NCBI GenBank assembly: GCA_023386365.1
Contig: JAEWJX010000042.1
Span: 62,001-126,000 of the forward strand
Reading direction: 5' to 3'
Length of the DNA stretch: 64,000 nucleotides
Origin: Actinomycetes bacterium
GTDB lineage: Bacteria; Actinomycetota; Actinomycetes; Actinomycetales; Microbacteriaceae
How positions within the stretch are numbered: position 1 is the stretch's first letter; each line of letters begins with the position of its first letter. The position numbers were made by a program, and so were the translations under genes. Shown one piece after another: positions 36,761-44,909 of this stretch. The notes under the pieces were generated by a model. It worked only from the letters and a program-made list of their open reading frames with translations. It made no database searches and was not told the DNA's origin.

Positions 36761-37698
36761 AGCGCACGAACGCCGTGCTTGTGAAGGCGCTGATGGCCCT
36801 GGGGGCAGCCGCGTTGATGACGGGCACCGCAGTCCCGGCACATGCCGAATCGGTTCCGTCGATCGCGTTCGCGACCCAGTCGATCACCACGGCCTACGGG
36901 GGCGAATGGCTGGTCGAGGTGAACCTCACCGCACCCGAGGGCTACGGCGTCGTCGACGCGACCTGGGGGACCGTCGACATTCAGCTCGACGACGTCCCCG
37001 GCCTTTACTCCGCCGGCCTTCCGATCCTGCGCGGAGGCACGGTGTACTTTTCACGCCCCGCGGACGCGCCGCTGCTGTCCGCCGGCGAGCACCGCGCGAC
37101 CGCGGTCTTCCGGCCGCAGATGGGTGGACTGGTCGAGACTCAGACCGCCACCCCTCTGGTCATCACGGTGACACCCCTCGCACTGGCTCCGAACCTGGAA
37201 ATCCTCCAGGTGCCGGGCGACGAGGCGTCTCCCTACGCCCAGTTGGGATTGGCAGGGGAGTACGTGGACGCACTCGGAACCCCGCCGGGGTCCTGGGCCC
37301 TCACCGTCACGCGCGACGGCGCCCCTGTGCTGGAGGATGAGATCCTCGTGCTGCCGGGCGAGGGGCCCGTGAGCGTGTCGCTCGCGGAGTATGTCCGCCC
37401 AGGCACCACGCTCGACGTGGCCGCGGTCTTCACCGCCGACGCGGCGGTGGCCGGGGGTATCACCGCCGGTGAGGCGGCAGCACAGCAGGTCGTGACGCCG
37501 CGGCTCACGCCGGTCGAATGGCTCACACGACCGGTTGCGGTGCCCTGGTGGGCACTCGGGGTCGGTCTCGCGCTGCTGCTCGGCGCGGTCGTCGCGGCGA
37601 TCATCGTCGTGGTCCGCACCCGACGGCGTCCGTCCGCCGACGTCGAAGCAGAACCGGAAGAGGAGCCGGCGCTCGCCTCCGCCGGCGGCGCACCGTGA
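36757..37698 (+). CDS. Secreted, C-terminally membrane-anchored protein (unknown function)
   Basis: A 313-residue protein with the same plan as its upstream neighbour: a signal peptide ending near residue 31 (AVPAHAES), a beta-rich outer region (ITVTPLALAPNLEILQVPG), one C-terminal helix around residues 262-285 (ALGVGLALLLGAVVAAIIVV), and a basic then acidic tail. The two share the order of parts more than sequence, so they may be diverged paralogues or partners in one surface complex. It overlaps both neighbours by 4 bp (ATGA and GTGA). No sortase motif is present. Confidence 0.78.
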   Translation: MKRTNAVLVKALMALGAAALMTGTAVPAHAESVPSIAFATQSITTAYGGEWLVEVNLTAPEGYGVVDATWGTVDIQLDDVPGLYSAGLPILRGGTVYFSRPADAPLLSAGEHRATAVFRPQMGGLVETQTATPLVITVTPLALAPNLEILQVPGDEASPYAQLGLAGEYVDALGTPPGSWALTVTRDGAPVLEDEILVLPGEGPVSVSLAEYVRPGTTLDVAAVFTADAAVAGGITAGEAAAQQVVTPRLTPVEWLTRPVAVPWWALGVGLALLLGAVVAAIIVVVRTRRRPSADVEAEPEEEPALASAGGAP

Positions 37699-38159
37699 CC
37701 AGCGCACATCGGCACCGTCCTGTGGCACGGGTGCTGCTCTTCGACCGGGAGGATCGGGTTCTCCTGTTCCTCACCACGGCGCCGGACAGTTCTGGAGTCG
37801 CTCGCTGGCTGACGCCCGGCGGGGGAGTGGACGAAGGAGAGACCTACGCGGAGGGCGCGCGCCGCGAACTGCACGAAGAGACGGGCCTGCTCGTGGACGA
37901 CCTGGGAGCCTCCGTGTGGGCGCACGATTACGATGTGGAATGGGACTCGGCCGACCATGACACCGGTCACGCCGAGTTCTTCGTGCACGTCACGGATCGC
38001 TTCGAACCGTCCCAGGAGCACTGGACGGACGACGAGAAGGTCGACGTGCTCGAGCACCGCTGGTGGAGCCTCGCGGAACTGCTGGCGGAGCGTCCGCGCT
38101 TCGAACCCGCGGAGCTGATCGAGCTCGTCCGGCGGCAACTGCCCTCGTGCACCGCCTGA
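37695..38159 (+). CDS. Nudix hydrolase
   Basis: A 154-residue pyrophosphohydrolase with a complete Nudix box: GGGVDEGETYAEGARREL followed by HEETG, matching GX5EX7REUXEEXGU, which binds magnesium and cleaves nucleoside diphosphates linked to another group. Flanking strands (ARVLLFDREDRVLLF and HRWWSLAELLAERPRF) fit the fold. The GTG at 37695 overlaps the preceding secreted-protein stop by 4 bp, so it is translated from the same transcript. The substrate is unknown; the operon link to surface proteins is unexplained. Confidence 0.9.
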   Translation: MTSAHRHRPVARVLLFDREDRVLLFLTTAPDSSGVARWLTPGGGVDEGETYAEGARRELHEETGLLVDDLGASVWAHDYDVEWDSADHDTGHAEFFVHVTDRFEPSQEHWTDDEKVDVLEHRWWSLAELLAERPRFEPAELIELVRRQLPSCTA

Positions 38160-38189
38160 CGACATCCCGTCCCGAACCGAGGAGTCACC

Positions 38190-38657
38190 GTGACCGCGTC
38201 CCGCGCCGAGCTCGAGAAGCTACTGGCTCGCATCGCCGAAGAGGAGCGGACCACGTGGTTCACCGCGTTCGGCCACGACGAGGCGTGGAAGCTGGGACGC
38301 ACCATCCGTCGGCTGGCGCGCGAACGTGAGCATGGCGTCGCGATCGATGTGCGGCTGGGGGAGCAGCAGGTGTTCCACGCGGGCCTTCCCGGATCGACCG
38401 CAGACAACGACGACTGGATCGCCCGCAAGATCCGCACCACGCAGCGTTTCGCCGTGAGCAGCCTCGCGATCCGCGTGCAGCACGACCTGAAGGGTGGCGG
38501 TTTCGGGTGGCTGGACCCGGCCGTGTATGCCATCTCCGGGGGCTGTGTTCCGCTCCGGGTCGGCGGCGCTATCGTGGGCACCGCGACGGTGTCGGGTCTG
38601 CCCGACCACGAGGATCATGCCCTCGTCATCGAGGCGATCCGCGCCGTCAGCGACTGA
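38190..38657 (+). CDS. UPF0303/heme-degrading-domain protein
   Basis: A 155-residue protein related to the HbpS/GlcG-like fold of the UPF0303 family: HDEAWKLGRTIRRLA, GVAIDVRLGEQQVFHAGLPG, DDWIARKIRTTQRF, and the C-terminal GGCVPLRVGGAIVGTATVSG. Members are annotated as heme-degrading-domain proteins, but enzymatic function is not firmly established. The GTG at 38190 is preceded by GAGGAG at a good distance. It follows the Nudix gene by 30 bp on the same strand and may be cotranscribed. Confidence 0.85.
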   Translation: MTASRAELEKLLARIAEEERTTWFTAFGHDEAWKLGRTIRRLAREREHGVAIDVRLGEQQVFHAGLPGSTADNDDWIARKIRTTQRFAVSSLAIRVQHDLKGGGFGWLDPAVYAISGGCVPLRVGGAIVGTATVSGLPDHEDHALVIEAIRAVSD

Positions 38658-38664
38658 TCGGGGT

Positions 38665-38692
38665 ACAGCCCACACCCCCGAAAACGGGCTGT
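38665..38692 (+). terminator. Hairpin after the UPF0303 gene
   Basis: ACAGCCC pairs with GGGCTGT (7 bp) around a 14-nt A+C-rich loop, 8 bp after the stop. It is a modest terminator candidate without a U-tract. Confidence 0.4.
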
Positions 38693-38724
38693 CGGAGGCG
38701 CGGCCGGAGGTCGAGCCTGGGGTC

Positions 38725-39339
38725 ATGAGCCTTCCCGAGCTCACACCCGAGTTCCTCATCCAGGTCGGCATCGCGATCGGTGCCGGCGTCCTCGTGCTGC
38801 TCCTCGTGTGGGTTGTCATCCGTTCCGCCGTCCTCAGCGCGCTGAAGGCGCATCAGAAGAGACTGGATGCGGGGGAGCCGCGCCCGGCGGCGCCCCCTGC
38901 GACGGTCGTCGACATCCCGGCACCCCAGGCGCCCGTGGAGGCGCCTACGCGGCCCGCTGAGCCCGAGCCGCCCCGCGCGGCAGCGCCGATGCCGATTCCC
39001 GCAGGCCCTTCGGGCCCTGCACAGGCCGGTAATCCCTACGCGCAGCCGCCCGTCGTCCCGCCCGCGATCCCGGAACGGCCTCCGATGCCGCCGCAGTCGG
39101 TTCCTGCGGCCGCCGCCGCACTCTACGCGTCACATCCGTCCCACGCGGCGCCCCCGGCACCGGTTGCGCCCATGCCGACGCCCGTCGTTCCTGCGCCGAT
39201 GCCGAGCGCGCCTCAGGTCGAGACCTGGGCGCCGCGTCCCGGTCTGACGTTGCCGGATGCGTCTCCGCAGAGCGTCGATCAGCAGCCTCCGGCGCCGTAC
39301 GGGGTTCCCGTGCTGCCGCCGCCGCTGATGAACCGCTGA
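38725..39339 (+). CDS. Proline-rich protein with N-terminal membrane helix
   Basis: A 204-residue protein I do not recognise. A single N-terminal helix (residues about 12-36, VGIAIGAGVLVLLLVWVVI) is followed by a short charged stretch (LKAHQKRLDAGEPRP) and about 150 residues dominated by proline and alanine with motifs such as PERPPMPPQ and a few tyrosines. Such tails are flexible and may span cell-wall layers or recruit partners. The low-complexity composition makes homology weak; it is plausible but less certain as a protein. The ATG at 38725 is chosen because the membrane helix starts soon after. Confidence 0.6.
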   Translation: MSLPELTPEFLIQVGIAIGAGVLVLLLVWVVIRSAVLSALKAHQKRLDAGEPRPAAPPATVVDIPAPQAPVEAPTRPAEPEPPRAAAPMPIPAGPSGPAQAGNPYAQPPVVPPAIPERPPMPPQSVPAAAAALYASHPSHAAPPAPVAPMPTPVVPAPMPSAPQVETWAPRPGLTLPDASPQSVDQQPPAPYGVPVLPPPLMNR

Positions 39340-39399
39340 CGACCTCAGAGCGGGATAACTTTGCACCGATAAGCGCGATTATGTCAGGTCAAGCAGGGA

Positions 39400-39632
39400 A
39401 GCCCCGCCTCCACGTCGCCGAGAATGCACCTCGACGCCCCTCGGTGTCCCCACAGTCGCCACCGCGATCCTCCTCGACAGCCGCGAAGCCGTCGACACCA
39501 GCATGGCCGCCGGCCTCGCGGCAGGCGGCTCGGACGCATCAGCGACAGCTGATCGACCCCGACGGAAACATCCTCGGGTTCGGCTGGATGGATCCGGTGG
39601 CCGCCGAACGCGGACCGGAAGCCTTCGCCGAC
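39400..39632 (+). pseudogene. Remnant of a VOC (glyoxalase/PhnB-like) gene
   Basis: Two pieces of one VOC-type protein lie in different frames. The first (39431-39550 and probably slightly upstream) reads GVPTVATAILLDSREAVD then MAAGLAAGGSD; the second, from 39546 in the next frame, reads QLIDPDGNILGFGWMDP then VAAERGPEAFA, the usual VOC C-terminus. The segment normally joining them (about ten residues) and the N-terminal half are missing. This is a decayed gene filling most of the 359-bp gap before the SDR gene. The second piece is fused in frame with the SDR coding sequence but is not part of it. Confidence 0.7.
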
Positions 39633-39698
39633 ACCTCCACCTCGCAGTCTGAGGAACGCTCGGTTCGAACCTGCAGGCGGGATGGGAGAGAATCGCAC

Positions 39699-41168
39699 GT
39701 GACCTCCGAGCCTCCCCTCCCCCCGAGCGGCATCGACCCCGACGACCTCGCGACCACGCTTCGCGTGCTCGGCGCGCTCGCCAAGATCGACAAGACCCAC
39801 CCCGACTTCCACGCCGTCCGTCGTGCCACGGCGCACATGTTCAAGGAGGTCAAACGCGAGCGTCGCCTCGAAACCCGGGCACGCATCCAGGAGAACGACC
39901 GCGCCGTCGTCGCCGCCACCGCCACCGGCGCCCCCGACCGCATCGATGACGAGACCCGCGGCATCCCGATCTCGGGCGCGGCGACCACGCCCATCGCCGG
40001 CATCCTCATGAAGGCGCGGGCCTGCTACATCTGCAAGCAGGACTACACCCAGGTGGACGCGTTCTACCACCAGCTCTGCCCGCGGTGCGCGGCGATGAGC
40101 CACGCCAAGCGCGACGCGCGCACGGACCTCACCGGGAAGCGCGCCCTCCTCACCGGTGGTCGCGCGAAGATCGGCATGTACATCGCCCTGCGCCTGCTGC
40201 GCGACGGCGCCCACACGACCATCACGACCCGCTTCCCGCGGGACGCCGTTCGTCGGTTCACCAGCCTCCCCGACTCCGCCGAGTGGATCGACCGCCTCCG
40301 CATCGTCGGCATCGACCTGCGTGATCCCGCCCAGGTGATCGGGCTCGCCGAGTCCGTCGCCGAGCACGGCACGCTCGACATCCTCATCAACAACGCCGCC
40401 CAGACCGTCCGCCGCTCCCCCGGCGCCTACCAGCCGCTCGTCGAAGCGGAACTCGCACCCCTTCCCGACGGCCCGCTTCCCGAACTCGAGACCTTCGGAC
40501 ACACCAACGACGCCCACCCCCTGGCCCTCGCGCGCTCGGTCGCCGCGCACCCGATCCTCGCCGCCGCGGCGGCGAAAGCCGACGAACTCACGGAAATGGC
40601 GATGGCGGCGGGATCGTCGTCGCTGCAACGATTGGCGGCGGGAACCGCAATCGACGCCGGCGGGCTCGTGCCCGACCTGGCCGACATCAACTCGTGGACA
40701 CAGAGCGTCGACGCGGTCGAACCGCTCGAGATGCTCGAAGTGCAGCTCGCCAACGAGACCGCGCCGTTCATCCTCATCTCCAAGCTGCGCGCATCGCTTG
40801 CCGCCTCCCCCGCCCGCCGCACGTACATCGTCAACGTGAGCGCCATGGAGGGTGTATTCGGCCGGGGCTACAAGGGTCCCGGTCACCCGCACACCAACAT
40901 GGCGAAGGCCGCCGTCAACATGCTCACCCGCACCAGCGCACGCGAGATGTTCGATACCGACGGCATCCTCATGACCAGCGTCGACACGGGGTGGATCACC
41001 GACGAACGGCCCCACCCCACCAAGGTGCGCCTCGCCGAGGAGGGCTTCCACGCGCCCCTCGACCTCGTCGACGGGGCGGCGCGCGTGTACGACCCGATCG
41101 TGCGGGGTGAAGCCGGAGAGGATCTCTTCGGCGTGTTCCTCAAGGACTACTCCCCCGGCACCTGGTGA
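39699..41168 (+). CDS. Large SDR-fold protein with a four-cysteine motif
   Basis: A 489-residue protein. Residues 1-105 are mostly helical (DDLATTLRVLGALAKI, AHMFKEVKRERRL); residues 109-130 carry four cysteines (C109, C112, C127, C130; CYICKQ and CPRC), likely a zinc-binding knuckle; the rest is an SDR domain with TGGRAKIG (152-159), DILINNAAQ and VNVSAMEG. At the catalytic site the YxxxK tyrosine is threonine (TNMAKAA). An insert rich in alanine follows the NNAA motif. The GTG at 39699 follows GGGAGAG. Homologues exist in actinobacteria and some eukaryotes; I know of no established function. Confidence 0.83.
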   Translation: MTSEPPLPPSGIDPDDLATTLRVLGALAKIDKTHPDFHAVRRATAHMFKEVKRERRLETRARIQENDRAVVAATATGAPDRIDDETRGIPISGAATTPIAGILMKARACYICKQDYTQVDAFYHQLCPRCAAMSHAKRDARTDLTGKRALLTGGRAKIGMYIALRLLRDGAHTTITTRFPRDAVRRFTSLPDSAEWIDRLRIVGIDLRDPAQVIGLAESVAEHGTLDILINNAAQTVRRSPGAYQPLVEAELAPLPDGPLPELETFGHTNDAHPLALARSVAAHPILAAAAAKADELTEMAMAAGSSSLQRLAAGTAIDAGGLVPDLADINSWTQSVDAVEPLEMLEVQLANETAPFILISKLRASLAASPARRTYIVNVSAMEGVFGRGYKGPGHPHTNMAKAAVNMLTRTSAREMFDTDGILMTSVDTGWITDERPHPTKVRLAEEGFHAPLDLVDGAARVYDPIVRGEAGEDLFGVFLKDYSPGTW

Positions 41169-41180
41169 ACGACGCGGTGC

Positions 41181-42374
41181 TCAGTTGCCGATGGTGCAGG
41201 TCTGATCCGCCGCCGACTGCCCCCGGAGGCCGTCGATGACGACCTGATCGGGCAGCGTCGGCGCATCGGAGGCACCCGGCGTCGCCGAGGAGGTCGGGGC
41301 GGGAGCAGGCGTCGCGTTGGGATCGAGTTCCGACCCGCGACCGTCGCCGGCCTCCGAGACCCCGATCGCCTGGTCGTTGCGGATCGCATCCATCAACTGC
41401 GCGCCCCGCGCCTCGTCGGGCTGCACGTGGTTGTAGTAGATGCCGGTTCCCCCCGTCGTGCCGGGGTACTGCAGCAGCGTGATGCGCTCCATGGGGATGT
41501 TGTCGAGCGCCTTCGCCATCGCGATCATCGTCGTCAGGTTCTGCAGCTCGGCCGACAGCTCCATCTTGCTCTGGGCGATCTGCGCCAGCGCGTACAGCTT
41601 GCCCACGTTGGTGAGCGTCTCCTCCGACTTCAGTTTGCGCAGCAGCGCGGAGAGGTACACCTGCTGCGAACTGATGCGCGTGAGGTCGGACCCGTCGCCC
41701 ACACCGTGGCGCGTACGCAGGAACATCAGCGCTTCCCAGCCGGAGAGGGTGGTGGTGCCCGCGGGAAGGTCGAGTCCCGTGAAGTCGTCCTGGATCGGGC
41801 TCTTGATGCACACCGGCACGCCGCCCACGGCATCCGCCATCGCGGCGACACCGTCGAATCCGATCATCCCCGCGAACTGGATCTCCAGACCGGTGAAGCC
41901 GCGCACCACATCCACCACACATCCCAACCCGCCGTACGAGAGCGCGTTGTTGATCGGGAGTCCGCGTGCGGCGCTGGAGGTGCGACCCGTCTCGGGGTCG
42001 GTGCACGGGGGGAAAGGCACCACCATGTCCCGCGGGATGCTGACCGCGACCGCCGAGGTCTGGTCGGCGGAGACATGGATAAGGATGTTGACGTCGTTGA
42101 GCACGGTGTCGCGGTCGTAGTAGGCGTCGTTGCCGACGACGAGCATGTTGAAGCCGCCCTCGTAGGCCCCGATCTCGGGGATCGGCGCCTCACTCTCGTT
42201 GATCACGACGCCCGGCTTCAGCCCCTGCGCGAACTGGTAGGCGGCGATCGCCACGATCGAGCCGCTGGCGACCAGGACCACCGCGACCGCTCCCCCGATG
42301 AGCGCGAGCACGTTCTTCCACGCGCGGGACCGCGGCAGCCGTCCGTGGCGGGTGTCGCTGGTGTGCTCCGTCAC
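41181..42374 (-). CDS. LytR-CpsA-Psr (LCP) family cell-wall ligase
   Basis: A 397-residue membrane-anchored enzyme that attaches polymers such as teichoic acid or capsule to peptidoglycan from undecaprenyl-linked precursors. After a cytoplasmic N-terminus and one membrane helix (residues about 21-47), the LCP domain shows MLVVGNDAYYDRDTVLNDVN, SIPRDMVVPFP (pyrophosphate-binding arginine), NALSYGG, and FLRTRHGVGDGSDLTRISSQQ (metal acids and arginines). It ends with a Pro-Ala-Thr tail and a C-terminal cysteine. GTG at 42374 is used because AGGAGG precedes it by 7 nt; an earlier GTG at 42410 is poorer. Confidence 0.92.
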   Translation of the reverse strand: MTEHTSDTRHGRLPRSRAWKNVLALIGGAVAVVLVASGSIVAIAAYQFAQGLKPGVVINESEAPIPEIGAYEGGFNMLVVGNDAYYDRDTVLNDVNILIHVSADQTSAVAVSIPRDMVVPFPPCTDPETGRTSSAARGLPINNALSYGGLGCVVDVVRGFTGLEIQFAGMIGFDGVAAMADAVGGVPVCIKSPIQDDFTGLDLPAGTTTLSGWEALMFLRTRHGVGDGSDLTRISSQQVYLSALLRKLKSEETLTNVGKLYALAQIAQSKMELSAELQNLTTMIAMAKALDNIPMERITLLQYPGTTGGTGIYYNHVQPDEARGAQLMDAIRNDQAIGVSEAGDGRGSELDPNATPAPAPTSSATPGASDAPTLPDQVVIDGLRGQSAADQTCTIGN

Positions 42375-42426
42375 CGGGGCCTCCTGTCGCTCTCGGACAT
42401 TCTGACCCACGAAAGGCGACGCCGTC

Positions 42427-44715
42427 TCACCTCAGCACGGCATTCGCGCGCCCGACCCCCTCCGCGACGAGCGTGGCGCGGGACTCTACCGCCGACCGCA
42501 GCTCGTCGTCGTACAGCCGGAGAGCGCGTTCTTCGCCGATCACCGCCTCCAGCTCGCCAAAAGCGATCGCCGCCGAATCCCAGTCCCCGGCTGAAGCGAA
42601 AGCCGGCACCAGGTCGCGGAGCGCCAGCACGAAACCGCCGCGGTCCCCCGCCTCGCACGCCGTGCGCGCCGCATGCTCGAGCAACTCGATCCCCACCGCC
42701 GAATCGTCGCCCCAGGCGAGCAGCTTGTACGACCGGGTGAGGCAGCGGGTGGCACCGTGTTCTCGCAGGATGTCGAGTTGCACCGGGTGCACCTCGCGCT
42801 CGCCGGCCGGCACGCTCAGCGCCAGCTCGAGCAGCTCCGCAAGGGCACGCTCGACCACTTTGTGCTGCGCGACCGCATAGCGAACGCATTCGTGGGCCCA
42901 CGTCGCCGCCTGCGGATGATCGATGCCGTTCAGCGCGACGCTCGCCGCCATCGAGAAGCGCACGTTGTCGACGTGCAGGATGTCGCCCTCCGCGGCGAAG
43001 GCGGTGATCGCCTGTCGCAGGCACTCGAGCGCGCGCTCCACATCCATCGGGAAGCCGAACCAGCCGAGACCCTCCGCGTGGAGGAGGTGCGCATCCATCC
43101 AGCGGCCCGCGCTCGGGAGGCGTCGGGCGGCCTCCACCGCGGCGATCGCGCGTGCCCCCTCCCCTCCGTAGGCAGCCAGGAGCGCGTCGAGGTGGTGCGG
43201 ATGCGGGAACGTGGCACCGAAGCGCGCCAGTGCGACGTCGACGATCGGTTGCACGTCGCGTAGGTCGCGGTAGCAGAGGGCGAGCGCGAGCGCGTGGAGA
43301 TCGTCCACGTCCGCCGCGTTCAGCAGGTCGTCGGTGCAGATCTCCACCAGCACGGCGAGCGTCTCGGCAACCGGCCCGTACTGCTCGATGCAGATCGCAA
43401 GGTCGCCCGCCACGCGACTTCGCTCACGGGCACCGAGGGTGATGTGGGGCAGCAGGGATGCGACGTTGGAGGCGATCCACCGGGCACGCTCCCCCGTCTC
43501 CGGGCGATCGTCGCTTCGCGCCGCATCGGCGACGTCGCGCAGGCGTTCGCGCCATGACGCGAAGCCGCGCTCGCGCACCACGGCGATCGCACCCGAGCCG
43601 CTCACCGCGCGCAGGTGGGTGCGCACCGCGCTGGGGACGCGGTAGAGCGCACCGTCGGGCGATCCCCCGGCCGCCACGACGAACGACGCGTCGACGAGGC
43701 GCGCGATCAGCCCCGCCGCGTCGTACCCGACGAGGATGTCGGCGGCGGGGAGCGCGAAGCGGGGCGGGCCCGCGACCAGCGCGAGAAGTCCCGCTCGGTC
43801 GTTCGGGGCGAGGCCGTCCATCGAGCGTTCGATCGCCGCCCCGAGCGAGCCGTGCCGGCTGGTCGGGTTCCGTTCCAGGATGCCGAGGTCACCCCCGAGG
43901 CGCTCTTCGATGGCGTCGAGGGGAAGCGTTCCGGCTGCCGCGGCGGCGAGCACGATGCCCAGCGGCAGGTCGTCGACAAGCTCGCAGATGCGGGCGATCC
44001 GGGTCTCGTCGTCGGGACCGAAGGTGCCCCGTGCGCGATCGCGGAAGAGGGCAACGGCATCCTCGCGACGCGCCAGCGTGCCGAGTCGCATCTCGCCGGC
44101 GACGTCCACCGGCGCGGTCACCGAGGTGACGACCACCCGGGTTCCCGGCGCGCGTGCGACGAGCCGCCGGGCGAGGGCGTGTACCTCCTCGACGACGCCG
44201 TCACCGTCGTCGAAGACGACCACATGGGGCCGGATGGCCAACGCCACCGCGCAGGCGTTGACCACGTCGTTGTCCCGCCCCAACAGCACGTGCAGCGCAT
44301 CCGCGAGGCGGCCAGACAGCTCCGACGGGCGCGCGCCGTCGAGCGCGACCAGCACGGGCGAGCGCCACGTGCGGTGCAGCAGCTCCCGCGCCAGGCGTGA
44401 CTTGCCGACCCCAGGTGCGCCGGTGATGGCGACGACGTCGAACCTCTCCACCATGCCGTCGAGTTGCGCGAATTCCGCCTCCCGACCGCGGAGGCGACCA
44501 GAGGGCGCGTCGACGACATCCCGCCGACGACCGAGTGCGGCCTCCACGAGCTCTGCTCGTGAGGCCGCACCCAGTTTCCGTCGGAGGCTGGCGACGTGCG
44601 ACTCGACCGTTCGCACCGAGAGGTAGAAGGAGTCGGCGATCTCACTGTTGGTGAGGCGCCGCTCGATGGCCGAGAGCACTTCGGCTTCCCGCGGGGTCAG
44701 CTCGACGCCGCTCAT
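42427..44715 (-). CDS. LuxR-type regulator with N-terminal HTH and STAND ATPase
   Basis: A 762-residue regulator. Residues 4-62 form a LuxR/GerE helix-turn-helix (LTPREAEVLSAIERRLTNSE, VRTVESHVASLRRKL). Residues about 75-340 form an ATPase with Walker A ITGAPGVGKSRLA (97-109) and a Walker B-like VVVFDDGDG. The remaining about 420 residues are helical, probably TPR-like. In most large LuxR (LAL) regulators the HTH is C-terminal, so the order is reversed. Target genes are unknown. It overlaps a small upstream ORF by 4 bp and lies 53 bp beyond the LCP start on the same strand. Confidence 0.87.
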   Translation of the reverse strand: MSGVELTPREAEVLSAIERRLTNSEIADSFYLSVRTVESHVASLRRKLGAASRAELVEAALGRRRDVVDAPSGRLRGREAEFAQLDGMVERFDVVAITGAPGVGKSRLARELLHRTWRSPVLVALDGARPSELSGRLADALHVLLGRDNDVVNACAVALAIRPHVVVFDDGDGVVEEVHALARRLVARAPGTRVVVTSVTAPVDVAGEMRLGTLARREDAVALFRDRARGTFGPDDETRIARICELVDDLPLGIVLAAAAAGTLPLDAIEERLGGDLGILERNPTSRHGSLGAAIERSMDGLAPNDRAGLLALVAGPPRFALPAADILVGYDAAGLIARLVDASFVVAAGGSPDGALYRVPSAVRTHLRAVSGSGAIAVVRERGFASWRERLRDVADAARSDDRPETGERARWIASNVASLLPHITLGARERSRVAGDLAICIEQYGPVAETLAVLVEICTDDLLNAADVDDLHALALALCYRDLRDVQPIVDVALARFGATFPHPHHLDALLAAYGGEGARAIAAVEAARRLPSAGRWMDAHLLHAEGLGWFGFPMDVERALECLRQAITAFAAEGDILHVDNVRFSMAASVALNGIDHPQAATWAHECVRYAVAQHKVVERALAELLELALSVPAGEREVHPVQLDILREHGATRCLTRSYKLLAWGDDSAVGIELLEHAARTACEAGDRGGFVLALRDLVPAFASAGDWDSAAIAFGELEAVIGEERALRLYDDELRSAVESRATLVAEGVGRANAVLR

Positions 44716-44909
44716 GCCGCCCACGGTAGCGCGCGACGCAGCCGGATGCACGCGTAGATGAGGTCCCGCAGCGGATGCCGTCGCCGCAGTGGGTTCACCG
44801 TCGTACGCACCTGGCGCTCCAGCGAACGCCGGCGGTACTCCAACTCCTGCTGTACCCGTGGTTCGTCGGGACCGGTGAGCCATGTCCGCTCATACGACGC
44901 CGAGATCAC
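44712..44909 (-). CDS. Small basic protein coupled to the LuxR regulator (unknown)
   Basis: A 65-residue arginine-rich protein (14 Arg) containing GPDEPRVQQELEYRRRSLER, probably helical, and a weakly hydrophobic end (LIYACIRLRRALPW). It is not recognised. It is supported as a gene by its GTGA overlap with the methyltransferase stop and an ATGA overlap with the LuxR gene start, fitting exactly between them. Without such overlaps it would not be called. It could be a small partner of the regulator. Confidence 0.6.
   Translation of the reverse strand: MISASYERTWLTGPDEPRVQQELEYRRRSLERQVRTTVNPLRRRHPLRDLIYACIRLRRALPWAA

Noticed and set aside
39381..39698. N-terminal extension of the cysteine-motif SDR
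   Set aside because: This stretch contains fragments of a VOC gene in two frames and low-complexity sequence; a good ribosome-binding site marks the GTG at 39699.
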